A stretch of 64,000 nt of DNA from Thuidium tamariscinum (GCA_947034885.2 OX344752.2:29618386-29682385); one strand, 5' to 3'; positions 1-12,331 are shown, counted from the stretch's first letter. A program made the numbers and translations. The notes: generated by a model from the sequence alone, not told the origin.

Positions 1-1187
1 AGTTTCCTGGACGGATTTCCCTGATGTGGGCCCCGATCCGGAACTTTAGGGACAGCTGGCCGGACCTTTCCGGATAATCCGGTTGAGCTCCGATTGGTTG
101 TTGCGGATTTTCTTTGGCCTCGTTGGCATTCCGTTTCTGTTTTTAGGCTTTGACTTTCATTGTGTTTTGGGCTTTTAAGGGGCAGGCAAGTTAGTTGGCC
201 TGTCATTCCCTCCTAGTGCATATTCTATTGTATTTTCATTCCCTTCTTTAATTTGAGCCAGCGGATGGACATTCTAGCTCTGACTTGCGTTTGAGTCTCT
301 TCTTGGTGTGTTCATTGAAGTGTTGAGAGGCAAGAGGGAAGGGTGAGGAGGAATCCGGATTCTGAGGCACTTGAAATCCGAACTGAGTGACCAACTTCCT
401 AGAGTTAGGATCTTGAATCGTGAGTTTGAGCGTGGAGCCTTTAATTCACCGGAACGGTGATCCGATGTGAGTCCAGGAGTGACGAGGAGGAGGTTCCGAA
501 ACCGCAGGGGCGGATTCGTGCGGAGTTAAGCAACCGCCATAGGAAAGTTCCGTCCATCGGAAGGTCTGCCAACCACTGAGTCGATCCGAAGAACTAGGAA
601 AATATGTCCTTTCGGGTCTAGGGGTTTTCGAATCTGTCGTTGTAATAAGGGCAAGTGAAGTAGTCCTGAGTGACCTGCTAACCGGATTGGCCTAGAGCTA
701 TCCGCGAAGTTGTGAGGATCCGAATCCGGCCCTAATACAACATCGGATATATTTTGGTGTTTTCATGTGTTTTGTTTGAGAGAAGAGAGCGTGAGGTGTA
801 CGAGTGGTAAGTCCCTACCCCTCTAAAGATCAAGAGAGGACTCCCTGAGGGTAAAACAGGGATATCAAAAACCAATTATTAAGTGACGGAACCGGATTCC
901 GGATTGAGACGGATCCGGGTGAAGGAGAAATCCAGATCCGAAAAAGGAATCTAGTCATAGTTGAGAGACGGATTCGGAAAGAAAAGACGGACCCTGAAAA
1001 ACAATCTGGAAGATAAGTTGGTATTCCGGATTAAGAGTAGTAACTTGGGGTGTTTTGATCCGATAAACCTAGAAACCGGAAAACGCAACTATTAGTAACG
1101 TTCGGAATCTCCTGGGACGATATTCCGTGTCATATTATCACGTTTGGGTGTAATAAAGGTGCTTTCTGCTAGACTGCGCGTACCACA
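1..1187. mobile_element. Right part of an unidentified element nested in R1 copy 1
   Basis: Similarity to the R1 element (compare 38.15–39.93 kb) starts abruptly at about 1188. The sequence to its left is unrelated, rich in CCGGA/TCCGGAT motifs, and ends in ACCACA, a CA end typical of LTR elements. No coding region is recognisable. I infer the 3' end of an LTR-type element inserted in R1; its left end lies outside the window, so this is not proven. Confidence 0.4.
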
Positions 1188-2978
1188 GTTGTGAGCATCT
1201 AGGGACCTACCATCTTGTCTACCTTCAACACCTTCTTGTCGAACAACATGGCCTTGTTGACGACCTCGCCCAGATGTGTGATGAACTCCCGGATTTCTCA
1301 GAGAGTGTTCCGGGTCTGCGTGGAGAGGCGTCTCTCTTCGTCCAACTCCTCCTGGGCATGATGGAGATCCCCCCTCAGGGCTGAGACCTAGTTTGTCAGC
1401 CGGAGCACTTCCTCTCTATCCCGGCTCTCATGTGCCTCTTGAATCAATTCTCCCAACACCTCCATGATCTTGGAGGGTGGAATAGAGCCTAGGGCTTGGC
1501 TTATGCCCTACAACAATCTCCTCTCCTCCAAGTGATGTCTTCTAAAGTCATCCAGGTCTCGCAGGATCCTTAGCAAGGGGTCTTGTTCCCAGACCGGATC
1601 TAATCTCTGGGCTTCTCTTACTACCACAGGGGTTTCTAGCGGCGGATTCTCTCTTCCTACCTCTGGATCTTCCTTTCCCTCCTGTGTGCACTCTTGTTGC
1701 TCCTCCTGACTTTCCTCCTCGGAGTCCTCCTCATCTTGGTCGTTCTCAACTTCCGGGTCCGCAATCTCATATTCTATCATTGCTACCCCTACCTCGTAAG
1801 CTTCCCTCTCTTTCTCCCTCAAGAGGTCTAACGAATGATACAAATGAAATAGGAATGGTGAAATGGGAGAAGGTTTAGACTTTCCAATTCCCTTCACCAT
1901 TCAGTCCATCCGGTCCCTCATGACTAACCCCCAATCTATCTTCTGGTCTCCCGATAGCGCACCAAAGATGGTGTTGGCTATGGTGACCGTAATCCTGCTA
2001 GGCCTATCCGAGTTCAAGATAGCCATCATGAACCGTAGCAACCTCTTGTGTCTAGCGGACACACACTTGGCTACCATGAAGCCATCCTTCGGGTTGGTGG
2101 TCCTTCGGAACTTACCTGGTGAAACTTATCCGTCCGGGTGCCCGTCGCATCTCCGCCTTGCTTGAAGGCGTACACCTTGCGCCACATAGCCGCACTCCAC
2201 TCCCTTGGCAGCGCCCGGACTGTCCCCTTCCACTCGTTGGTCTGGCTGTCCAGCAATTCTTCCACCATCGCCACATCCTTCAGGTTCCAGGGATGAGCCA
2301 TAAACCCCTCGCAACCCATCTGCCTGAGGTCTTCCTCCAGTTCCCGCTTATCTTGTGCATCAGTTGGTACAAGCGGATTGACATTCCGAAAGGCTAGAAT
2401 TAGCCCTTCTTGCACCTCTCCTGCCATCGCTCACTTTATGCCTACACAATCTAGGCACGGTCCAACTTGACTGAACCTCCCGTGCTTAAGAACCTCTCGA
2501 CTAGCTTAGTGCTAATCGCTCAACTATGCGCCAGACTGGATTGACAACTTTTCTATCCCTCCTCTCTATTTGTAGACCAAATACTCTCTCTCTTGCCAGA
2601 AGACCCTTTCTCGAATTGTGTGCAAGAAAGTGGCAGGACCTGGCCCTACTCTCCTGGTCTTATACTTTTCCCCCAGCATTAATTACTGATCGTTAGGTTT
2701 AAACTAGTCTGGTCACGTGGGAGAGTTTCCGACGATCTCTAGGCTCGGTAGCCACTCATTGCCTATCCAGTCTCGGTCGCTAGGTGGGCTGAATCCAGGT
2801 TTTCTTACGCTGTCCCTTAGCGTAGTTTTCTACTTCCGGTCTGCAGTTTTCCGGTTTCTGGTCTTGGTCCTAACTGTGCGTCAAACTAAGAAAACAACAA
2901 AAAAAATGGGGATTGAATAGATCCCTTTTTCCCGTATTTTGTTTAAGAACCTACTTAGGTGAATTCTAGGTTGCCACA
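1188..2978 (-). mobile_element. R1 element, copy 1 (partial)
   Basis: This stretch matches 38150–39930 closely over its whole length, including the outer end reading TTGCCACA and the TATA-like stretch near 2664 (TATAAG on the minus strand). The element runs on the minus strand. Its boundary at 2978 is set by where similarity to copy 2 stops. The following bases AACAT would be the target duplication, but the other end is not in the window. Confidence 0.75.
1191..2427 (-). pseudogene. R1-encoded protein, copy 1 (decayed)
   Basis: This is the paralogue of the protein at 37284–39380. It starts MAGEVQEG at 2427 and keeps the WNLKD, WKGTVRALPREW and SPISPFLFHLYH stretches, then an acidic Glu-rich region and a predicted helical tail. 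A one-base deletion near 2117 shifts the frame, and TGA or TAG codons interrupt it near 1898, 1506, 1388 and 1300. The LNSDRPSRI…DWGLVMR block resembles in layout the plant transposon-associated domains found in LTR-element ORFs; that is a weak family call made from memory. No protease, reverse transcriptase or integrase motif is visible. It is not functional as it stands. Confidence 0.65.
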
Positions 2979-3741
2979 AACATGACAACACCATTTTTAG
3001 AATCACATGTTCAATAGAACTAGAGTAAGGACTTGTATTACATGTAATCACATTTCACAAGGGCCATCAAGTACAATGCTAATTCCTCTGGAACAAGGTG
3101 ATGCTCTTTCATTAATGGAAATTTCTTGACATGGCATACAGTCCACTTGGCTTGTATGCAAGTGCGGTCAGCCAAACCACTGTGCACATCCGTCACACTT
3201 CCAGATACAGGCTACAGGAGGGAAGGGTCAATTCATGGGTTTAGGTTGGATTGACACCAAGGGCCAGAAACACCCAAGCTTCGAACCGCCTGTCTAGCTC
3301 ACTACCCTCAAGGGAAGTCGCATTTTCGGTTCTTCCCGTGCCGTCTAATGCTTGTTCAAGTGCTGCAACAGCTGCATCATTGCTTTCTTTAGTTTCGATT
3401 GCTGAACTTCGCTTGATATCGGAAATTAGTGTTGGGGACGGGGAACTTTTACTAGTCAACGGACATTCTCGGTTTAGGATGTCCACCTCATTGTCACTTT
3501 TAGGTGTTAGCATTCTACTTCTCTTCCTCAAGAATAGTGGAGCAGCTCTTAGCAGTCTTCGCTTTTTCATTTCGTACTAATGATCAAGAGTTGATAATGC
3601 AATTCGCGGTTTTAGTCAAATTGAATACCTGGTGGGATTCTCCCAAGAAGACTTCAACAACAAGATGTACTTCACTCAACATAAGGGAATCCCAAATTTG
3701 ATGATGAGCGCTGCTATACGTGACATTTTAGCTTTCTAAAT
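2979..3741. other. Unassigned stretch between R1 copy 1 and CACTA A
   Basis: No element end is clear here. On the minus strand 3570–3241 reads as an open frame of 109 codons rich in Ser, Glu and Lys (MKKRRLLRAAPLF…), without a recognisable domain. It may be a fragment of the locus into which R1 inserted. I would not call it a gene on present evidence. Confidence 0.25.
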
Positions 3742-3769
3742 CACTATGAACACATTTTCCATAAGCAAC

Positions 3770-5280
3770 CCATGTTCAGTGTGACTATGAAATGACTAAG
3801 AAATGACTATGAAATGACCATGTACGACTATGAAATGAATCCACTTGCTCTCCCTATGAAGGCAGTTACAGAGGACAGTCATTCTATGTGACTACTCATT
3901 GACTTCTATTGGGCTGTAGTCGCGTACAAGTTATTTCTGAGTCAGGCATTGTAACTACGTAATAGTAATCTGTGACTATGAAAGCTCCGTCCCACGTAAG
4001 GTGGCAAAGATGGGAAAAAAAAATGGGGAACAGAATGGCAATTCTTTAGGGAACGAGTAAGCAACCCCCCCTCCCAAAAAAATGGGTTTAGGGAGAAGAA
4101 GCCTTCCCTGCATTATTCAAATGTGGGTGTGAAGAAAGCGGAAATCATCTTGCTGAAGACAAAGTGGCCCAAAAAAATGGGGAAAGGAATGGAAAAAAAA
4201 ATGGGGAAGCAATGGGGAAAGCTCCTATTCTACAAATGAGTCCTACCTATTAGGAAAGTAGGGTAAAACAGTCCCCAAAAGAAAAGGGATAAAATTATGA
4301 CTACTAGTCAACCAAACAAGCCGGAAAGACAAAAAAAATGGGGAACAAAAAAGATGTCATCACTATTGTTCTACTGTATGAGTCAAGCATGGAAGAAGCG
4401 CATTTCAGAAAAGGATTCTAACTTTTCTTTTCTTTTTTAAATGTGCAATGCCATAGTTCTGGAATACCACAAACTCTTCATATAAAAGAAGGAAAAACGT
4501 GAGTGGATTCAAGATACACATCCCACTTCTGTGGTGGACTCTACTTCTGTAGAAAACTTTATGCACTCCAAAGATAAAAGTGTTCACATATGTTGTACTT
4601 TGGCATCAAAAGGGGAAAGTTGTACGTTAGTCACAAAGAAGTTGTCCAGAATGACTTCCACTGTAGAAGTACTAGAAAATGACTTCTCCAAAATTCTTCC
4701 TCCTTTGGATGTCATTGAGAAGGAGGCTTGTACTTCTACCACAATAAGTCATTTGGACCCCCCAAAAAGGGAAGGTGTGACCCAGAACCCTAACCAAAAT
4801 AAAATAAAATTCATTGAAGGGTTCAACATGCGTCTCTACAGAAAACTGTGAAGCGAACACTGCCCTCTTCCTAAATTTGGATGCTCCTAATCGATATGGC
4901 CTCCTCACATGTTCTTCGACACACCTTAAAATGATTTGGCTATCACAGATGACAAAAGTCAAGCAGAGAATCCGTCTTTAAAGGTACGTGAAGGCATGGG
5001 TTGAATGGGAGTGCATGCTCTGCAATGAAAACAGTTTCAATGTTAGCAGTTTGTCAATAAATTCTATCATTGGCGTAGCCGAGAAAATCAAGGTACCAAA
5101 GCTTTATTCCACACTAGAAAGGGGTCACTTAAAGTAACTGCATGAATGCCCATGAGTGAGTGCAGGAGTGCAATTTCAGAAAATGTAACTACTTCATGAC
5201 TTCTACACTACTGATTGAAGTCCTTTTATAGTCATTCTCTAGTTGTACCACTAGTAAATGACTTGTAACAATTTTGATGC
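3770..5280. repeat. Left subterminal-type repeats of CACTA A
   Basis: From 3778 to 3840 the motif AAATGACTATG repeats in tandem-like fashion, and GTCA/TGAC motifs recur at 3890–3980, 4620–4690 and 5160–5265. Between 4015 and 4345 the string AAAAAAATGGGGA occurs five or six times. Subterminal clusters like these bind TNPA in known CACTA elements. No gene is supported in 3742–5500; the open frame at 4531–4851 has no recognisable content. Confidence 0.4.
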
Positions 5281-6720
5281 TCTCTAAAACCGCAACAGCC
5301 TACTTCGCTTGGGCTGGGTATAGGGTAGGGCCTGATAGCAGATGGTTTCTAGTACCCTTCAGCCTAAAACCCGCACAAGTAGTTGGCTATGGTTTGAAAT
5401 TCACATCCTAACATGTTAGCCATGTTTTCAAGCATTTGGGGTTGTAGATAAGTCTTGAACTTGCAATCTCCAACTACAGGGGATTGTACTCAAGTGAAAA
5501 TCAGAGGAAATCACCGCTAGCGCACGTTCTCTAATCAGGAAGGTGGACGTCAATTATGACTTGAATCTGGAGTTAATGATGAGCCGCCGCCACTCCCACA
5601 AGCTCCAGCAAGCGCAGGACACGCTTGGTGCTGCATTTGCAATTCTCCCGCCTCTGCCTTACTTCCTTACGCGAGCGAAGCTGGTGAGGTTTGCGACTTC
5701 AGCAGCCGGCGCTCTCTTCCCGCGGAGCTTGCTTGGTGGCGATCGATCCTAAGCCACCGCAACTGAGTGGAGAGGCAGAGCGATCGTGCACCACCTTCAT
5801 CGCTTGGAGAAGCTGAGCGATCGGGCTTCACTTTCCGCGTGTGCCGACGTGTAGCGACCGTGCACCCAACGAGCAGTTCTATGACTGGCATGTGAGTTCA
5901 GAATTGCTCATTAAGAGAAGAGTGAGGCATCGAGGGAGAGGACTTACAGTATGGTACGATGGATGCGCCCTCGGACAGTCCCCCGCCGGAGAAGTCACAA
6001 TACGAGTTCATGCGCGATGCAAACGTCGTGAGGGTGCGGCTAGTCACCGCTCCAACCGAGGCAGCAAGAGCCGAGTTGTGAGTCTCCACCACCCTCTCTC
6101 AATTGCATTTATTTTCTTGGACGTTGGTACAATGTGCATCCAGAACCATATTGTAATTGCCGTTGCGAGTGTAGAAATTGCGCTCCCCCCGGCTTTCAGA
6201 TAGACGTCGGCTTTTGTGGAGTTCAGAGGCCTTCACGGACTCTATAGAGAGGATATAGATGCCATAAATTACCATGTCTATGTTCATTTGCTCATGCACG
6301 CTTTCCAAGGCACTAAGACGGCGCATTACTAGGGTTTCAGAGACCCATTCCTGTGGTCAAGGCATTCTTTCCCCCGAGAGTGAAGATGTTGTCGTTCACG
6401 AGACAACTGGAAGTTACTTTATATGTCTTTCAACTTCTAGGTGACTCGTTAAAAGTTGAACATAAGTCACGTAGAAGTCACGTAGAAGTCCGACTGAAGA
6501 CGCGACCACCTTGGGCGCAGGTCGACCAACGTGGCGGCCACGTAGGAGCCGTCGTTGTCGTTGGGCTCTCTTGTAAACTCACATTCAGTTTGAGAAACAA
6601 ACCCTTACCTCAGTTTGCCTTCGTGCCCGTTGTTTGCTTGCGCCATTGTTGTGATTTCTGTGTATATTTGCATTCTTAGAAGTGCGAGGTGCGTGAATTA
6701 GAGAGGGTTTACAGATTTTC
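5281..6720 (+). other. Probable 5' leader/promoter of the CACTA A gene
   Basis: Base composition changes from AT-rich to GC-rich at about 5540, with CCGCCGCC and many CpGs up to about 6100, before the first plausible coding exon near 6721. I see no confident open frame. The pattern fits a promoter and untranslated leader, with possible splice donors near 6076 (GAG|TTGTGAGTC region) that I cannot decide between. Confidence 0.3.
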
Positions 6721-8506
6721 TTGCGAAACCACCACAGGAACAAAGAGAACGAAGCCAAGCGGAAGGCCGCTAGGGTTTCGGCTCCTCTGCTGAAGGAAGG
6801 CGACGCAATTCTACGGAGGAGTTCACGGCGCCAAGGTGTTCGAGTGCGGGCGGGCTCGAAGGCAGATAAGGGCAAGAGAGCCCAGAGTGGCGACATGAGG
6901 TCCGGGAGAGATTCTTCCTTAAAGGCAACCAAGTCTGATGGCAATGCCATCGCGACAGGTATGATGCATCTCGCAATTGCTTGTACACATGTTGAGCGCC
7001 AATCTAAGAAGGCTGCAAAAGCCGCAGGTACATCAACATCTCTTACCATGTTTTGGGGTTGGGATTAGAGTTTTAGGGTTCCGAGTTCAATCCAGGGTTT
7101 AGGGTTCAATGTCCTTGCTTGATTTTTGCTTCCGTTATGGTAGGGTTTTTTTTTCCCCTCGCTTGTGTCCAATTCACGCTGTAATTGGGAACCCTTATGA
7201 GAGTTGTGAGGTGCCTTAGCAGGATCGGAGGAAGACCTCATTGACTCTTCCGAAGACGAGTTAGAGCTCGAGGAGGAGGAGCCCTTGATTGACAAGAGGA
7301 CAAAGAGGAAGAAGACAGTGCAAGGGCATGCTTCACCTTTGAAGCTTACAACACCTCCGCTTCCTGTTCCAAGTGCAGGAGAACCCAGCCAACCCAACTT
7401 GACATGGGTGCCGGGACACTATATGCCAGTCCACCCGCGAGCTCCAATTCCGTGGATAGTAGAAGCGCTGGCTGCACTGCCAGATGCATGGCCTGGCACT
7501 ACATTAGGTGGCCTTGAAGATGACACGGAGGACCGGAGTGGCAGGAGGAAGCGAAAAGCGGACTATGACTTGGCTAGCCGGGAACGAGCCACAGCGGGTG
7601 TGAAACCCAATCGAGTGTTTGTGTTACCAGGTGGGGAAGTGGATACCACATGCAAAGGGAAGAACGTCTGGGATGAAGCTCTACGAGACCTCATTCCAAA
7701 ATGTCTAGATGTGAGCGTGGTGGCGTAGTCCAAACATGAGCCGCACAAACTGAAGAAACTAAGAGTTGCCTCGGATAATAAGTTCGAGTACTTGGGCAAC
7801 CCATTGAGTATGGTTGGATTTAGGTTGGCGATCACGAAGTACTTGAAGGCAGAAAGATGTCGGTTGAAAAATCGATACTTGAGAGGTATTGACACTCCTC
7901 CTCTGCATCTTGACAAGCCGGAATGGGACCGGCTCAAGGATTATTGGAACACGGACAAGCAGAAGGAGAAGGCGCGCAAGATGTCCGTGGTGCGTCAAAG
8001 TGTGAAGAATTTGTCATCTGTGGAGAAGAGAGGGAAGGGTGTCCATCACACTTTGGCAGTAAGTGTTGTCGGAATCCAATTCAGTCAACATATGTTGTTT
8101 TGTGCACAATGCAAGGATACTAATTGTTTCTTTTTGTACCTTGCCAGGGAGGGGGGACTTCAGGAAGCCAGGGCATGATGGACGATGGGGAGGGTAGTCT
8201 GTCCAGCGCGCACCACAAGTTTGTGGGAAATGTAAGTTCACTTCCTTTTTGGAGGTCTCTTTGTTTTCATGTCTCCTTGTACTTGTGTAGATCAAGGGTT
8301 TAGGTGTTCAGTGAAAGTGAAAAAGGTATGGTCAAAGGTAAACGTAGGAGCAATTTGTAGGGGACCTGTTGTTTATTACTTCCTGGTTCATCCTCCACTC
8401 GAAACCTGATGTCTCTATTGTCCAGGAGCCAAGGTATAAAATTACACATTGGCTGCGTGACGGTCCCAGTACGTTTGAATGCCCTCGACCGCTGAACAGT
8501 CTTCCC

Positions 8507-8671
8507 GTAGTGATTAACAAGTCATGATTTAGTTTCCCCGTAGTCATGTACGAATCATTCTATAGTTTCTTTGTAGTCATTCACTAGTCATTCTATAGTT
8601 TCCTTGTAGTCATTAATGAGTCATTATATAGTTGATCTGTAGTCATTTAGGAGTCATTTTGTAGCTTCGCC
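8507..8671. repeat. 33-bp tandem repeat, five copies
   Basis: Units begin at 8507, 8540, 8573, 8606 and 8639 with GTAGTCAT and contain a second copy of TCATT before TATAGTTTC. The period is exactly 33 bp. The repeat lies in an intron of the CACTA A gene and carries the same GTCA motif as the element's terminal regions. Confidence 0.85.
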
Positions 8672-9587
8672 ATAGTCACTTATAGTTGCCGCTGTGGTCT
8701 CCCCGTATTGGCTCTGTAGTTTCTTTTTAGTCCTCCCTTAGTCGTTTCGGAGTTACTCTCTCCCTGTACCATTGCAGGAGGCGCTCTGAAGTCATTTGGA
8801 TGTGTGGTCGCTGTTGGCTAACTTGAAGGCTCGTAGGCCTATTGGGCCTTTGTGTTGGGCGTGTCTTTGAGTAGATGTCGGGCGCAGGTGACTCGACTCG
8901 GTGGGAAGCCATGGAGTCGTGGAAGAAGGATGTGGACTTCAAGTTCGGTCAATTTCTGGTGAATTCAACCGCGCAAGGTGCGGCGATGATGAAATAAGGT
9001 CAATGGTTTCGACCTTCATTGGCACCAAGAAAACTGCGGATGAAGGCAGTCCCTCCATCATGCAGTCCGCATTGGAGAACCTTGACGCGTGTGGAGGACC
9101 ACATCCAAAGCCGTTGGGGGGATGCCCAAGTCCAAGAAGAAATCCACTTCGGTGGCAGCCTTTGCAGGAAATGTAGTCGTGGCTGAAGATAGAAGAGGGC
9201 CCCCTACCTTACCTCGGAGGAAGAAGGGCCATGACTCTATGAGGTGACCGCAACGCCTGCAGACATCACACTCTCGGATTCGGAGTTTGACCATTTCCGA
9301 CCAAAGCCGGCTGCTATGAACTCTAAATCAATGCCTCCATAGTGGAAGATGGCTGAGCGGGTTCAGTCGTCCCCAATTAGGGAGGCGGAAGGGGTCTCCC
9401 AAGCACAAGTAGACCTACAACTGAGCGATCGGGCACAAGCAGATTCTGTGCTAGAGGTGGCAGACCCACGTCCACCCCTAGTGATGGCATAGGCGGCCAC
9501 ACATAACTCCGAAAAAGCAGCCGAAGAACTAGTGTTGGCAGACCCCCAAGCATGTGAAGCCATCACCGTGGTGGAAGACAATGACGG

Positions 9588-9948
9588 CAGGGTTGTCTTG
9601 TCGAACATATTTTTGGATATGGGTGTCACATAGGACGTCCAACGTTGCGTGTCACAGTGACAACTTGTTACGAAGGGCGTCACACCTCGTCGCGAAAGTC
9701 CATTTTCAGCAGCTCAAAAAAATGAAAATCTTACTATTACTATGAACCTAAATGAAGAATGTAATATGTATTCATAAAATTGAAACACTTAATTGAAACC
9801 CAACTTAAATATGTCAAAATTTTTAATTTCTAATGATTTATTTTTAAGTCAACTTGATTTTTAGTCTTTGAGACGTCACGAGGGCTCTACTAGACGTTGC
9901 AGGACGTCTATCTGTCGCGATGTTGCAATGTTCGGCAGAACAACCCTG
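9588..9948. mobile_element. hAT-type MITE in the CACTA A gene
   Basis: The left end reads CAGGGTTGTCTTGTCGAACA and the reverse complement of the right end CAGGGTTGTTCTGCCGAACA, matching at 17 of 20 positions. It is flanked by AATGACGG (9580–9587) and AATGATGG (9949–9956), an 8-bp target duplication with one mismatch, as expected for hAT. The interior is AT-rich and non-coding. Removing it joins the flanking exon in frame (…VVEDNDG|GEESAGGEW…), so an apparent start codon at 9868 is an artefact of the insertion. Confidence 0.88.
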
Positions 9949-11209
9949 AATGATGGGGGTGAAGAAAGTGCGGGAGGAGAGTGGGATGCACCCACACTTG
10001 ACAGCGGAGGCCCAGGACCCTCACCCTGCACTAGCGATGCCGTTGAGAATGTGGCAGGTCAGGAGGAAGGCGAGGTCGAGACGGTGGAAGGCAAGGTCGA
10101 GACGGTGGAAGGCGAGGTCGGCACGGTGGTAGTAGACTCGGCCACTAGGCCCCCAAGTGCGGTGGAGCCAGTGGAGGCAGCGGTGGAGGCGATGGAGCCA
10201 ACGCTTGTGGTTGTGTCGGAGGAAGCAGCCTCTACAGCAGCTTCACCATCCCAGAAGAAGGCTAGGAAACCACCGAAGTCACCCATGAAGGTATTTCCTC
10301 CACCCGGCGTTCGCCCATTAACGCTAACTAAGGTGAGACCTTCTGGTACTTCATTGGTCCTGCCTGAATTATTCCCCTATCGTAAGCCCAAATTAGTAAT
10401 TTTCAATGTACATGGTACATTGCTAGATTGTAGTATGTTGTCCGAGGTTAACCCGAACCCACAAATCCGTAGCACCCTCAAGACTGGACAGAGGAGAGTA
10501 GTTTTCCGTCCATGGCTGAAGTCCTTCCTTGTCCGATGCTTTGAAAATTTTAGTGTGGGCTTTTGGGGTAGCGGCAGTAAGTCACATATGGTTGATGTGC
10601 TACCAACCATTTTGCGTGATTTGAAAGGTGTAAATGCAGCACCCTTGTTTGCATGGTTAGGTCAAGTTCTAGAAGGTGAGGATGTTTCAGATGGCTCCAC
10701 AATAGAGTGGGGTAAACAACTGGAGGCAGTATATGCAAAATGGCCCCATTTCTGTGGAGGAAATACACTCATTGTAGATAGCAAACCAAATAGAGTGGAA
10801 TGCAACCCTGATGCTAATGTAATCATCAGTACTCCATTCTACGTGAAGTGGATATGTTCATTGGCAGATGACAAGGAGTACTTGAAACGGTACCTATGGC
10901 TGTTGTTGGAGGCTTTGAACTCATGCGCAGACGTTGCTAATTTCCGATCAAAATATCTCGCCCTTGTCAATGAATCCATGTCAGAAATGTTGGACAGACG
11001 CCAAACTGGACATGCCTATGAGTTTTGGACCTTGTGGAAGGTGAGGGGAATAGCTGCCCACGTGCTTTAGCATCCCCTCACCTTCCCTTCATCTTTTTTT
11101 CTCATTGTTTGTTGATTTCTGTGCAGGTGAAGGGACAGAAGCGGGAAGCAAGGCCAAGGGTTGCATCGGCAGCGTCCAAGAAAGGATCCGTGCCATCCAC
11201 AAAGTCGGT

Positions 11210-12060
11210 AAGTAGAACTTTGAAACCATGCGTCGCCACGCTTGTGTGTAAGTTGAAGTTGTTTCCTAGTTATGCCAAAGTGACAGGAGAGTGCATATGG
11301 TGACTCGTGCACTCCCTTAGTCACATTCCAGTGACGTCGAAGTCATAGTTCAGTCATTTTTAAGTCGAGAATGGAAGGTCGTATTACTTTACTGTTGGTT
11401 AGAGTTAAGTCATGTAGAACGCCTATAAGTGTCACGAAGTATTCCATTAAGGAAGTAGTGTAACGACAGTAGAAGGGTCATGGCAAGTGCCTAAAGCCTG
11501 AATAGGAGGTGGATGTCGTGTCACATGTGTCAATGCCCAAAAAAAATTGGGAATAGAAAAAAAAACGTTTTGTAACGATTAACATACCAATAGAAGACGC
11601 TCTACCATGAAGACATAATAAAAACTTTGACAGTCAGGTGCGTAGGATGTCCAAGGGTATGAGGTTTGACTTACAAATTGAGAGGCAGTTACAGTCGTTG
11701 TTGTTTTAGGTAGGGGGCTTGTTGTACTGTAGACTGTAAGTATAGGTGGGTCTTTCACAAATGAAACCTTGAAGTGGAATGGTATCAGATTCATCCATGA
11801 AGATGCTCTGATGTCCTACTTCCAAGGAAGTGAGGCAGGAGTTGCACTTGTGACAAGCCTCTCAGAAGTTAAGTGCAAGTCTAGCATCTTTATCGAAGTC
11901 ACGGGGAAGTCATGAACATGTCCCAGGGAAGTCATTGAAATGTCACGGGGAAGTCACTAATATGTCACGAGGAAGTCATAATGAAGTCAGTATGAAGTAA
12001 GTAGTTCTCTGAGATAATGTATCATATGTGCTTTCGGAATTTCTAATGGATTCTGTTCCT
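11210..12060. repeat. Intron of the CACTA A gene with a 22-bp GAAGTCA tandem repeat
   Basis: GAAGTCA units start at 11906, 11928, 11950 and 11972, exactly 22 bp apart, each with ATGTC in the middle. Scattered AGTCA motifs fill 11290–11500. The intron ends at the acceptor CTACAG before 12066. A minus-strand open frame at 11579–11794 shows nothing recognisable. Confidence 0.75.
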
Positions 12061-12331
12061 ACAGTATCGATGCGGAGAGGAGGTCTACCTCCTGAATCCA
12101 CGCGCGCACAAGCAAAGAGTCGCCATCGGTAAAATTAGTGGTTTGCCGGGGAAACACAAATTCCACTTTGCCGAAATCCCAGAGACATGGTTCAAGGTGG
12201 ACATTAAACAGATTTTGCAGAAGGGGGTGGCGCTCATGTTTCCTAACGATGATGATAATCAAGCAGTGATTGATGATGTGAGCGGGACATGTACAATATG
12301 GGACCAGAAGTACCTGAAGCTCACACTATAA

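Larger units (their letters stand above)
6721..12331 (+). pseudogene. TNPA-type CACTA gene carrying an FCP1-like domain (copy A)
   Basis: This is a spliced gene inside CACTA A. An exon near 6721–6956 is Lys/Arg-rich. The exon at about 7213–8058 contains EWDRLKDYWNTDKQKEKAR and continues into GVHHTLA, then GGTSGSQG after an intron, the layout of Ptta/En-Spm transposase (Transposase_24). The stretch from 8880 on is broken by stops and frameshifts, and a hAT MITE (9588–9948) interrupts it. From about 10380 follows an FCP1-like HAD domain: FNVHGTLLD, RPWLKSFL, FWGSGSK and LIVDSKP, in family order. The last exon (12066–12331, YRCGEEVYLLNP…TIWDQKYLKLTL) resembles the TNP1/EN-SPM C-terminal domain (Transposase_23). 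A TAG at 7726 and others near 9341 and 9491 break the frame. In the HAD domain the nucleophile Asp is replaced (NVHGT), so phosphatase activity is not expected. Copy B at 54.4–56.2 kb confirms the fusion. Confidence 0.7.

Noticed and set aside
3742-3760. CACTATGAACAC as the left terminus of CACTA A
   Set aside because: The match to the right terminal repeat is poor and the flanking triplets differ, so it is only a provisional boundary.
5385-5510. tRNA-derived SINE on the minus strand
   Set aside because: Only a loose B box (GTTCAAGAC) is present; no A box, tail or target duplication.
9868-11070. A 400-codon open frame taken as a complete gene
   Set aside because: Its first 27 codons lie in a hAT MITE; removing the MITE joins the frame to upstream exons, so the start is false.
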